From positions 1-10,271 of the forward strand of contig DAOPKE010000095.1 of NCBI GenBank assembly GCA_035390965.1: a stretch of 10,271 nt of DNA, read 5' to 3'. This document shows positions 1-6,396 of this stretch, piece by piece. How positions within the stretch are numbered: the first letter of the stretch is position 1; every line of letters begins with the position of its first letter. The stretch is from GWF2-43-63 sp035390965 (GTDB lineage: Bacteria; Bacteroidota; Bacteroidia; Bacteroidales; DTU049). The notes below the pieces were generated by a model that saw only the letters and a program-made list of their open reading frames with translations, did no database searches and was not told where the DNA came from. Both the position numbers and the translations under genes were made by a program.

Positions 1-266
1 TTTTTCACACGATCGCCGGGTTTTACACTATAGCTGCGCAGAATACCGGGCAGTGGTGAAAGGACATGGCCTGTAACTTTTCCGTTGCCACCGGCAGGGG
101 CGGCTTCGGCTTTTGTTTCGGCTACCGGAGTTGTCGGAGTTGCTGCCGGAGCGGCAACCGGGGCTGCAACCGGAGCTGCGGTTTGTGTAACAGGAGCGGC
201 GCCCTCGACATTAATGAGCTCCACATCGTAAATTTTTCCATTGATTCTGAACTGAAACTTTTTCAT
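1..266 (-). CDS. Biotin/lipoyl carrier protein, N-terminal part (runs off left edge)
   Basis: This is the first 88 codons of a biotin carrier subunit; the 3' end lies outside the window. It would carry carboxyl-biotin between a cytoplasmic carboxyltransferase and a partner subunit. The N-terminus (MKKFQFRINGKIYDVE) closely parallels that of the other carrier at 1750-2190 (MKQFSFKINGTKYEVE). Residues 24-58 form an Ala/Pro/Thr-rich flexible linker, typical of carriers whose biotin domain must swing. The biotinyl domain begins near residue 64 with LSPLPGI, matching KSPLPGV in the paralogue. The biotin-accepting Met-Lys-Met site would lie past the edge, so biotinylation is inferred. The ATG at 264-266 follows the stop of the 71-residue gene by six bases, so the two are probably cotranscribed. 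The downstream partner is most likely a carboxyltransferase such as an OadA- or propionyl-CoA-carboxylase-type subunit, but it is not visible. Confidence 0.88.
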   Translation of the reverse strand, partial: MKKFQFRINGKIYDVELINVEGAAPVTQTAAPVAAPVAAPAATPTTPVAETKAEAAPAGGNGKVTGHVLSPLPGILRSYSVKPGDRVK

Positions 267-272
267 CTTGTA

Positions 273-488
273 TTATTTTTTGTTAACAATTACGGGTGTT
301 TGTCGATGCAAAAATGTTTTTGAGCACCATGGGGAGAGTGGGTGAGAACCACGGATAATTTGAACCGTACGTTTTTCTTTTTCTGATAAGCAAGTTTCAA
401 CAGCTGCTGATATTATAGCCAGAATTTCATCAGTTATCTCCGATTTGTCTTCTGCAGACACATTCATCAGATAGTTATTTTCTTTCAT
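273..488 (-). CDS. Stand-alone OadG-like tail protein (71 aa, no membrane segment)
   Basis: This small protein matches only the cytoplasmic tail of the OadG-like subunit encoded at 2202-3098. Residues 20-64 here align with roughly 246-293 there: both have an EI..AI.LA/AAV helix, a short charged stretch, an R-x-V-x-x-I strand and the ending SPWxSKxxxxRQxP. In OadG/MmdD-type subunits this tail docks the carboxyltransferase, so a small assembly or scaffold role for a second biotin-dependent complex is inferred. There is no signal peptide and no hydrophobic segment, so it should be soluble. It is the first gene after the terminator at 525-560 and sits six bases upstream of a biotin carrier gene. 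Met8 is a possible alternative start. The homology is visible by eye but short, so the function is tentative; the gene itself is supported by the homology and the tight spacing. Confidence 0.72.
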   Translation of the reverse strand: MKENNYLMNVSAEDKSEITDEILAIISAAVETCLSEKEKRTVQIIRGSHPLSPWCSKTFLHRQTPVIVNKK

Positions 489-507
489 ATGAGTATTTTA
501 TCGATTT

Positions 508-515
508 CAAAAGTA
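508..515 (-). promoter_or_regulatory. Candidate Bacteroidota -7 box for the second biotin-carrier operon
   Basis: Read on the minus strand this is TACTTTTG, an exact match to TAnnTTTG, ending 19 bases before the ATG at 488. No TTTG is found at the expected -33 distance; that position falls in the T-run and right arm of the upstream terminator. It is therefore a half-supported promoter, possibly weak or activator-dependent. Confidence 0.4.
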
Positions 516-516
516 C

Positions 517-560
517 AAAAAAAAATAAAGAAACCGTTGTCGAAAAAACGGTTTCTTTAT
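517..560 (-). terminator. Rho-independent terminator of the mce-mmd operon
   Basis: A perfect 14-bp stem is formed by 525-538 (ATAAAGAAACCGTT) and 547-560, with an 8-base loop at 539-546. Read on the minus strand it is followed by an uninterrupted run of nine T (525 to 517). It lies 20 bases after the stop of the membrane-subunit gene and before the 71-residue gene, so it separates the two transcription units. Confidence 0.9.
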
Positions 561-580
561 AAAATCTATATGTGTGTAAA

Positions 581-1732
581 TTAGAAGAGGAAGCTTAACA
601 GAATTCCAGCAGAAACAGCACTTCCAATGACCCCGGCAACATTGGGTCCCATGGCATGCATTAATAAATGATTTGATTTATCATATTCAAGCCCAACAGT
701 TTGCGATACACGGGCGCTGTCGGGCACCGCTGAAACGCCTGAATTTCCAATAAGAGGATTAATTTTTCTACCTTCTTTAAGAAACAAATTCAGAAATTTT
801 ACAAACAGAACGCCACCTGTGGTTGCAATAACAAAAGAGGCTGCACCGAGTGCAAAAATGCCGATGGATTTTGCAGTAAGGAAAGTTGTGGCTTGAGTAG
901 AAGCTCCAACAGTAAGACCGATCAGAATGGTCACAATGTCAATCAGCGGACCTCTTGCAGTATCGGCCAGTCGTTTGGTTACTCCACTTTCCTTTAGGAG
1001 GTTGCCAAAGAAAAGCATCCCCAATAGTGGAAGTCCAGAAGGAACAATAAAGCAGGTGAGCAAAATTCCGGCAATCGGGAAAATTATTTTCTCGCGTTTA
1101 GAAACGGCACGTGGTGGTTTCATCCGAATAACACGTTCTTTTTTTGTCGTCAGCAAACGCATTACCGGCGGTTGTATAACCGGAACAAGTGCCATATAGC
1201 TGTACGCCGACACTGCGATGGCACCCATCAGATCCGGAGCCAGTTTAGAACTAAGAAAGATGGCCGTTGGTCCGTCGGCACCACCAATAATCGCAATTGC
1301 ACCGGCTTCCTGTGGGCTGAATCCTAATGCCAGAGCAATTGCATAGGCGCCAAAAATCCCCAATTGAGCTGCAGCCCCAATTAAAAACAGCTTAGGGTTT
1401 GAAATCAGCGCCGAAAAGTCTGTCATAGCGCCAATTCCAAGAAAAATCAAAGGTGGATATACACCCTGAATCACCCCGAAATACAGATAATTCAAAACAC
1501 TACCGGATTCATAAATACCGATTTTCAAGCCATCGTAGAAAGGAATATTTCCGACAATCATTCCAAACCCGATAGGGATAAGTAATAATGGCTCAAATTC
1601 TTTTTTAATAGCGAGATAAATAAAGATGAGCCCGACAACAATCATAATAACATGACCAATCGTCATGTTTGTAAAGGCTGTATATTGAAAGAACTGTTCA
1701 AACCTTTGTAAAAGAAATTCAAAAAAACTCAT
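581..1732 (-). CDS. mmdB: Na+-transporting methylmalonyl-CoA decarboxylase, beta (membrane) subunit
   Basis: This is the OadB/MmdB/GcdB-family integral membrane subunit. It decarboxylates carboxybiotin and couples CO2 release to Na+ export. At 383 residues it is of normal family length. Most of the protein is hydrophobic and predicted to form multiple membrane helices. Two family signatures are intact: GGADGPTAIF at 150-159, whose Asp153 corresponds to the conserved Na+/proton-coupling Asp of OadB (Asp203 in Klebsiella), and GNSGVSAVPDSARVSQ at 329-344, the second conserved polar region. A charged cytoplasmic-looking loop (about 194-214) separates the two halves. The gene begins 17 bases after the biotin carrier stop and is the last gene before the terminator. 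The family also includes oxaloacetate and glutaconyl-CoA decarboxylase subunits; the substrate assignment comes from the neighbouring mce and mmdA. It is the only membrane beta subunit in the window and may also serve the second module to its left. Confidence 0.95.
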   Translation of the reverse strand: MSFFEFLLQRFEQFFQYTAFTNMTIGHVIMIVVGLIFIYLAIKKEFEPLLLIPIGFGMIVGNIPFYDGLKIGIYESGSVLNYLYFGVIQGVYPPLIFLGIGAMTDFSALISNPKLFLIGAAAQLGIFGAYAIALALGFSPQEAGAIAIIGGADGPTAIFLSSKLAPDLMGAIAVSAYSYMALVPVIQPPVMRLLTTKKERVIRMKPPRAVSKREKIIFPIAGILLTCFIVPSGLPLLGMLFFGNLLKESGVTKRLADTARGPLIDIVTILIGLTVGASTQATTFLTAKSIGIFALGAASFVIATTGGVLFVKFLNLFLKEGRKINPLIGNSGVSAVPDSARVSQTVGLEYDKSNHLLMHAMGPNVAGVIGSAVSAGILLSFLF

Positions 1733-1749
1733 GAGTACCCTGCTTTATG

Positions 1750-2190
1750 TTAGCCAATATGAATTAGAATGTCGCCTTCCATCACATTATCACCTTTATT
1801 GAATTTTATGGACTGAACAGTTCCTTCTTTGTCAGAATTGATCACGTTTTCCATTTTCATTGCTTCAAGTGTAACGAGTTTTTGCCCGAGAATAATTTTA
1901 TCTCCTTCACGAACGTGAACCTCAAGGATGACGCCTGGAAGTGGTGATTTAATAACGCCACCACCCGCAACGGAGCCAGAGGGAGCTGTTTTCATGGTCT
2001 GCTGACTGATATCTGTTGAGGGAACAGTTTGTTTTGAGACAAGTTTAGGTGTTTTGACTGGTTGAATGTTGCGATCAACTTCAACGTCGTAGGTGGATCC
2101 ATTGACATTCACTTCAACATGTGCGTCTTCAATCTCGCCAATTTCCACCTCGTATTTGGTTCCGTTTATTTTAAAAGAAAATTGTTTCAT
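1750..2190 (-). CDS. mmdC: Biotin carrier (gamma) subunit of methylmalonyl-CoA decarboxylase
   Basis: This 146-residue protein carries the covalently attached biotin that shuttles the carboxyl group from MmdA to the membrane subunit. The C-terminal biotinyl domain (about 79-146) has the classic EAMKMEN motif at 109-115, making Lys112 the biotinylated residue, preceded by KSPLPGV and followed by the usual second half (EGTVQSI, KGDNV, GDIL). The N-terminus contains two similar strand units, INGTKYEVEI (8-17) and VNGSTYDVEV (29-38), which look like an internal duplication. A polar Ser/Thr/Gln/Lys-rich linker lies between, in contrast to the Ala/Pro linker of the carrier at the left edge. The gene lies 11 bases after the lamin-tail/OadG gene and 17 bases before mmdB, so it is a tight operon member. 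Confidence 0.95.
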   Translation of the reverse strand: MKQFSFKINGTKYEVEIGEIEDAHVEVNVNGSTYDVEVDRNIQPVKTPKLVSKQTVPSTDISQQTMKTAPSGSVAGGGVIKSPLPGVILEVHVREGDKIILGQKLVTLEAMKMENVINSDKEGTVQSIKFNKGDNVMEGDILIHIG

Positions 2191-2201
2191 TTTTCCGTGG
2201 T

Positions 2202-3098
2202 TTACTTTCTATGCCTTTCTGGCATTTGTCTTTGATTATATAGTTTTGAACTCCAGGGTGAATACGTCTTATTGACCCGCTGAATGGTCAGCACGGTTTC
2301 TTCCCTGTCATGCAGCTGGTTATTATACAGGGATAAAGCCAGTGCAATAGCAGCGTTTATTTCTCCGCTTAATTCAGATTCTTCCTGTGTTTGAAGCTGA
2401 ATCTGACCCGCACTTACATGTTTTTTCTTTTTCACCGAAGCTTTCAGATCACCTTTAAACAATTTCGAAATCAGTTTATACAAAAGATATAATAGCGCAA
2501 GAGCCGACAACACTACCGACATGGCTATAATTGCCATACCAATGCCCAGGGGATCGTATTTGACAAACAATTCAGCATTTTTTACAGGTTCAATCAATAC
2601 ATTGGATTGGTTTGGTGTATATGCTTTCGAGAGAACCCATTTACCATCACCATCAACGTCTCTTGCCAGAATCTGATCGGTTTCTGTAAAGTTAAATGAA
2701 ACGGAATCAATAATTGTTTGAGCATTCGATGCAAAAATGTAAATACAACTGGTTGAGTCAAGTTGAAAATTGGTGTAAAAAACGCCGTGCTGAGAAAACC
2801 CGTTGCAATAAAAAAGCAAATAGCTACGTGAAGCCATATACATGCGCGAGTCAGCAGGAATTCGGTATTTTTTCGGCTGATGAATATCATCAGTCAAATA
2901 CATTCCGGCAATATTTATGGTTCCATAACTACTATTGAATATTTCAATCCAGGGAGAATGATGTCCGAAACCGTCAACAGGACCGTTGCAGTTCAGCGTC
3001 ATCACTTCGTTTATCCGGATATCGGTTTGATTTTGCGCATTGATAACCTGAATCTGAAAAAAACACAGAAGCAATGCAATTTGAAAAACTTTGTTCAT
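2202..3098 (-). CDS. Signal peptide / lamin-tail domain / OadG-like fusion, probable delta subunit
   Basis: This 298-residue protein occupies the OadG/MmdD slot of the operon but is much longer than a usual ~80-130-residue OadG. Residues 1-21 form a signal peptide ending in a plausible INA|Q cleavage site. Residues about 26-166 look like a lamin-tail domain: INEVM near the start, a PWIEIFN strand, INIAGMYLTDD, YRIPA, a YLLFYCNG strand, an NFQLD segment and a DVDGDGKW turn before an N-rich end. A membrane helix follows (about 183-207), then a Lys-rich stretch (KKKKH) suited to the cytoplasmic face. The tail 243-298 matches the 71-residue protein at 273-488, including SPWSSK. The expected topology is lamin-tail outside the inner membrane and OadG-like tail in the cytoplasm, bound to MmdA. 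A complex-assembly role is inferred from position; the role of the outer domain is unknown. It lies 12 bases after mmdA. Confidence 0.87.
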   Translation of the reverse strand: MNKVFQIALLLCFFQIQVINAQNQTDIRINEVMTLNCNGPVDGFGHHSPWIEIFNSSYGTINIAGMYLTDDIHQPKKYRIPADSRMYMASRSYLLFYCNGFSQHGVFYTNFQLDSTSCIYIFASNAQTIIDSVSFNFTETDQILARDVDGDGKWVLSKAYTPNQSNVLIEPVKNAELFVKYDPLGIGMAIIAMSVVLSALALLYLLYKLISKLFKGDLKASVKKKKHVSAGQIQLQTQEESELSGEINAAIALALSLYNNQLHDREETVLTIQRVNKTYSPWSSKLYNQRQMPERHRK

Positions 3099-3110
3099 TG
3101 ATCCTAATCG

Positions 3111-4670
3111 TTAGAGAGGTAGATTACTGTGTTTTTTTGCAGGCAGGTTTTGTTTTTTCGTAGCCAGTGACTGAAGAGCCCTGATTATGCGAAATCGGGT
3201 ATTGCGAGGTTCAATAATGTCATCAATAAAGCCATAACGCGCAGCCTCGTAGGGAGATGCAAATTTGTTGCGGTATTCGGTCTCTTTTTCTTCTATGAAT
3301 TTTGCCCGTTCTGCATCATTTGTAATTTCTTTAATTTTCCTGCCTTCAATAATTTCAACTGCGCCCCGGGCTCCCATCACAGCTATTTCAGCTGATGGCC
3401 AAGCGTAATTGATATCTGCACGGAGTTGTTTGGATCCCATTACATCGTGAGCACCACCATAGGATTTACGGAGAGTGATTGTTATTTTCGGTACGGTTGC
3501 TTCACCATAAGCATAAAGCAATTTTGCACCATTGATTATGATGCCTCCATATTCCTGTTGAGTTCCTGGAAGGAATCCCGGAACGTCAACCAAAGTAATA
3601 ATCGGAATATTGAAGGCGTCGCAGAAACGTACAAACCGGGCTCCTTTTTTTGATGCATCAATATCAAGTACTCCTGCCAAATAGCATGGCTGATTGGCTA
3701 CAACGCCAACAGACATTCCACCCAAACGTGAAAAGCCAACCACTATATTTGGTGCAAAATGTTTATGTACTTCAAGAAATTCCCCGTTGTCGACAAAACC
3801 GTTAATGATATCTTTTACATCGTAAGGTTTGTTTGGGTTATCCGGAATTATATAATTGAGAGAATCTTCAAGTCTGTCAATGGGATCTTCGCACTCTGAG
3901 AATGGTGCATCTTCCATATTGTTTGATGGGAGATAGCTGAGCAGCTTCCGAATTATTTGCATTCCTTCTTCTTCGTTTTCAGCAACAAAATGTGAAACAC
4001 CAGATTTGGTTGCATGAATATTGGCTCCACCGAGTTCCTGATCAGTCACAACTTCACTTGTTACGGTCTTCACTACTTTCGGTCCGGTGACAAACATGTA
4101 GCTGTTTTCTTTCGACATCAGAATGAAGTCAGTTAACGCAGGTGAATAAACAGCACCGCCGGCACAGGGGCCAAAAATGGCTGAAATTTGCGGAACCACT
4201 CCCGATGCCATAATGTTGCGCTGGAAAATGTCGGCATAGCCACCCAGACTTTTCACGCCTTCCTGAATCCGGGCTCCGCCGGAGTCGTTGATGCCGATAA
4301 CCGGTGCGCCGACTTTCATGGCCTGATCCATTATTTTGCAAATCTTTCCGGCATAGGCTTCAGAAAGTGACCCACCGAATACGGTGAAATCCTGGGAAAA
4401 TACATAAACCAACCGGCCATCTATTGTTCCATAACCCGTAACAACACCGTCTGACAGGTATCGCTCGTCTTCCATGCCAAAATCATGGCAATTATGAGTC
4501 ACAAACATGTCAAATTCTTCAAAGCTACCTTCATCCAGCAGCATCGAAATGCGCTCGCGGGCAGTCAGTTTTCCTTTGGCATGTTGCGAATCAATCCTTT
4601 TCAACCCTCCTCCTTGACGGGCTTTCTCACGAAGTCCCATCAGTTCGCTGATTTTTTTTTCAATAGACAT
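3111..4670 (-). CDS. mmdA: Methylmalonyl-CoA decarboxylase alpha subunit (carboxyltransferase)
   Basis: This cytoplasmic carboxyltransferase moves the carboxyl group from (S)-methylmalonyl-CoA to biotin on MmdC, yielding propionyl-CoA. With the chosen start it has 519 residues, the usual length. It has the two crotonase-like halves of the acyl-CoA carboxylase beta family: N-half motifs GGARIQEG (131-138) and the oxyanion-hole segment FGPCAGGAVYSP (166-177); C-half motifs PGFLPGTQQEYGG (364-376) and GGAHDVMGS (405-413). The tail NLPAKKHSNLPL is typical of MmdA/PccB-type proteins. The ATG at 4668-4670 directly follows the mce stop (TAATATG), suggesting translational coupling. An in-frame GTG at 4694 would add eight residues and overlap mce; it is less likely because family members start at this Met-Ser. 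A propionyl-CoA carboxylase role is the alternative, but the linked mmdB favours the decarboxylase. Confidence 0.96.
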   Translation of the reverse strand: MSIEKKISELMGLREKARQGGGLKRIDSQHAKGKLTARERISMLLDEGSFEEFDMFVTHNCHDFGMEDERYLSDGVVTGYGTIDGRLVYVFSQDFTVFGGSLSEAYAGKICKIMDQAMKVGAPVIGINDSGGARIQEGVKSLGGYADIFQRNIMASGVVPQISAIFGPCAGGAVYSPALTDFILMSKENSYMFVTGPKVVKTVTSEVVTDQELGGANIHATKSGVSHFVAENEEEGMQIIRKLLSYLPSNNMEDAPFSECEDPIDRLEDSLNYIIPDNPNKPYDVKDIINGFVDNGEFLEVHKHFAPNIVVGFSRLGGMSVGVVANQPCYLAGVLDIDASKKGARFVRFCDAFNIPIITLVDVPGFLPGTQQEYGGIIINGAKLLYAYGEATVPKITITLRKSYGGAHDVMGSKQLRADINYAWPSAEIAVMGARGAVEIIEGRKIKEITNDAERAKFIEEKETEYRNKFASPYEAARYGFIDDIIEPRNTRFRIIRALQSLATKKQNLPAKKHSNLPL

Positions 4671-4671
4671 A

Positions 4672-5085
4672 TTACTTGGTATTTTTATTTTCACAAAATT
4701 CGGTGAGTACGCCTATGGTCGATTTCGGATGCAGGAAGCCAATGGTCAGCCCCTCAGCGCCTTTACGGGGCGTTTTGTCAATCAGCCGGATACCTTTCTC
4801 CTCGGCTTCCGTCAGCGCTTTTTCAATGTCTTTTACAGCAAATGCGAGGTGGTGAATGCCTTCGCCTTTGTTTTCAATGAATTTTCCAATCGGTCCTTCC
4901 GGATCTGTACTTTCCAATAATTCAATCTTGGTTTGTCCTACCATGAAAAATGCGGTTTTAACTTTCTGATCTGCCACTTCTTCGATGGCATAACATTTCA
5001 GTCCAAGAACTTCTTCATAGTACTTTATGCTCTCTGTCAGACTTTTAACGGCAATCCCGATGTGCTCGATATGAGAAATTTCCAT
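4672..5085 (-). CDS. mce: Methylmalonyl-CoA epimerase
   Basis: This 137-residue vicinal-oxygen-chelate enzyme interconverts (R)- and (S)-methylmalonyl-CoA. It links methylmalonyl-CoA mutase (not in this window) to the decarboxylase encoded next. It is made of two VOC modules: the first opens with HIEHIGIAV (5-13) and contains KTAFFMVGQTKIELLE (43-58), the second opens with GEGIHHLAFAV (74-84) and ends with GVLTEF (125-130). Likely metal ligands are His8, Glu55, His78 or His79 and Glu129. The start is the ATG at 5083-5085. An in-frame TTG at 5103 would add six residues, but it lies inside the promoter -7 box and so cannot be in the transcript. This is the first gene of the operon and its stop almost touches the mmdA start. 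Confidence 0.96.
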   Translation of the reverse strand: MEISHIEHIGIAVKSLTESIKYYEEVLGLKCYAIEEVADQKVKTAFFMVGQTKIELLESTDPEGPIGKFIENKGEGIHHLAFAVKDIEKALTEAEEKGIRLIDKTPRKGAEGLTIGFLHPKSTIGVLTEFCENKNTK

Positions 5086-5100
5086 GTTTTTTTTTGCTTG

Positions 5101-5133
5101 CAAATGTAACGGCTATTTTCTTTGATAACCAAA
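5101..5133 (-). promoter_or_regulatory. Promoter of the mce-mmd operon (Bacteroidota-type)
   Basis: On the minus strand, TTTG (5133 to 5130) is followed by a 21-base spacer and TACATTTG (5108 to 5101). Both boxes match the Bacteroidota consensus exactly. The -7 box ends 15 bases before the mce ATG, so the 5' leader should be only about 10 bases long. Confidence 0.8.
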
Positions 5134-5170
5134 TAATTTTGCATTTTTAAACAGATATTTTTTTATTTGC

Positions 5171-5182
5171 ATTTGCGCAAAT
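5171..5182. promoter_or_regulatory. 12-bp perfect palindrome in the divergent spacer
   Basis: ATTTGCGCAAAT is its own reverse complement. It lies upstream of the mce promoter -33 box by about 38 bases and far upstream of the ferredoxin gene. It could be an operator for the mce-mmd operon, but nothing in the sequence identifies the regulator. Confidence 0.35.
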
Positions 5183-5336
5183 CAATAATTTGGTCGTTGG
5201 TGTGTTAATTATTTGTTTTGAGAAATAAATTTCACATTTCCAGAATATTTTTTTTGCGTAGAGTTTGCTCATTTGTTAATAATATGTTTGAATTGTTTGC
5301 AATATCTTGTCTGTCAGTTTTTTAGTAATGCAGTTA

Positions 5337-5348
5337 TGATAATTATCA
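5337..5348. promoter_or_regulatory. FNR/CRP-like operator upstream of the ferredoxin gene
   Basis: TGATAATTATCA is a perfect 12-bp palindrome with the TGAT-N4-ATCA arrangement of FNR-type sites (consensus TTGAT-N4-ATCAA). Its centre is about 48 bases before the start expected from the -7 box at 5378-5385, a usual distance for an activator of the CRP/FNR family. The regulator is inferred; no such gene is in the window. Confidence 0.5.
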
Positions 5349-5352
5349 GCTT

Positions 5353-5385
5353 CCTGATTTCATATTTAATGTATTTGTAATTTTG
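5353..5385 (+). promoter_or_regulatory. Candidate promoter of the ferredoxin gene
   Basis: TAATTTTG at 5378-5385 matches the -7 consensus TAnnTTTG exactly. The -33 position, 21 bases upstream, reads CCTG rather than TTTG, a poor match. A weak -33 box with a palindromic site just upstream suits an activator-dependent promoter. A second exact -7 match, TATGTTTG at 5283-5290, lacks a correctly spaced -33 box. Confidence 0.45.
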
Positions 5386-5401
5386 GTACGTGAATACCTA
5401 A

Positions 5402-6274
5402 ATGAAAATCTATATGAAACGACAGATAATAGAAATCGACGAAGAAAAATGCAATGGTTGCGGAATCTGTGCCAGCGGCTGTCACGAAGGCGCTTTGCAG
5501 ATTATAAACGGTAAAGCCGTTTTGATAAATGATTTGCTCTGCGATGGTCTGGGGGCCTGTATTGGTGGCTGTCCTGAAGGTGCCATCAATATCACCGAAC
5601 GTGAAGCTGAACCATACGACGAAGATAAAGTGATGGAACATCTTCATAAAAAAGGAAAGGATGTTGTGATTGCTCATCTGAAACATCTTAAAGATCATAA
5701 TGAGCATGTGTGGCTTCACAAAGCAGTTGAATGGATGCAGAAAAATCAGGACCGGCTTGATTTTGATATGATCGAAGTGGTTTATGTTGTTCATAATCAT
5801 CACAAGCAGGGCGATTCCTGTGGTTGTTCGGGATCGGCTCATCGCGAGATTGAGCATGACACAAAAAATGAATCAGTTTTTGCCGAACAATCATCCACGC
5901 TGGAGCAGTGGCCTGTGCAAATGCATCTTATCAATCCGCTGTCTTCGGTTTTTCATAATGCCGATTTGCTGATGGCTGCTGATTGTGTGGCTTTCAGTAT
6001 GGGTAATTTTCACAGCAAATGGCTCAAAGGGAAAAAACTGGCCATTGCTTGTCCCAAACTTGACAGCAACAAGGAATCCTATGTGGAAAAACTTACATCA
6101 ATGATTGACGATGCCAAAGTAAATACTATTACGGTGATGATGATGGAGGTTCCTTGTTGTCATAGTCTGATTCGTCTGGTTCAACTGGCGCTTGAAAACG
6201 CATCGCGTAAAGTGCCTGTAAAAGCCGTTGTAGTAAGTGCTTCGGGCGAAGTGCTCAGCGAAGAATGGGTTTGA
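5402..6274 (+). CDS. Ferredoxin-type 4Fe-4S protein with Cys-rich C-terminal domain
   Basis: This is a cytoplasmic iron-sulfur protein, probably an electron carrier. The N-terminal ferredoxin domain has C17-x2-C20-x2-C23-x3-C27 and then C47-x5-C53-x3-C57-Pro. In the second motif the position expected to be Cys (residue 50) is Leu, so the second cluster may be 3Fe-4S or use another ligand. The rest (about 70-290) is not a standard ferredoxin. It has a His-rich stretch, a CGCSGS motif (140-145), a QWPVQMHLINPL block (169-180), AADCVAF (192-198), ACPKLD (216-221) and MEVPCC (248-253). From memory this architecture forms a family in anaerobes often found near the hybrid cluster protein gene; no such neighbour is seen here. 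The start could instead be the ATG at 5414 (286 residues), which gives the more usual MKRQIIEID opening. The FNR-like site upstream suggests control by oxygen or nitrosative stress. Confidence 0.88.
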   Translation: MKIYMKRQIIEIDEEKCNGCGICASGCHEGALQIINGKAVLINDLLCDGLGACIGGCPEGAINITEREAEPYDEDKVMEHLHKKGKDVVIAHLKHLKDHNEHVWLHKAVEWMQKNQDRLDFDMIEVVYVVHNHHKQGDSCGCSGSAHREIEHDTKNESVFAEQSSTLEQWPVQMHLINPLSSVFHNADLLMAADCVAFSMGNFHSKWLKGKKLAIACPKLDSNKESYVEKLTSMIDDAKVNTITVMMMEVPCCHSLIRLVQLALENASRKVPVKAVVVSASGEVLSEEWV

Positions 6275-6309
6275 TTAGAGGTCAGTAGCCAGTAGCCAGT
6301 GTTCAGTTG

Positions 6310-6351
6310 TTATGAGTTATGGGTTATGAGTTATGGGTTATGAGTTATGAG
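6310..6351. repeat. Heptamer tandem array, TTATGRG x6
   Basis: Six consecutive 7-base units TTATGAG or TTATGGG occur without interruption, the first five alternating. The array lies 36 bases after the ferredoxin stop. A CAGTAGC pair (about 6284-6297) precedes it. No coding function is apparent. Confidence 0.9.
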
Positions 6352-6396
6352 CGTTTTCTCAGAGCTTATGACTGATATCTGAAAGCTGATATCACT

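Noticed and set aside
66..323. Plus-strand open frame rich in Cys, Gly and Ser
   Set aside because: It is the reverse strand of the Ala/Pro-rich linker of the biotin carrier; its odd composition comes from that GC-rich linker.
4671..4694. GTG start giving mmdA eight extra residues
   Set aside because: It would overlap mce by 23 bases, adds residues not expected in the family, and an ATG directly after the mce stop is available.
5086..5103. TTG start for mce
   Set aside because: It falls inside the -7 promoter box, upstream of the expected transcription start, and the ATG at 5085 gives the usual family N-terminus.
5366..5857. 163-codon minus-strand frame opposite the ferredoxin gene
   Set aside because: It is Phe/His/Ile-rich shadow sequence of a well-supported ferredoxin frame; no domain is visible.
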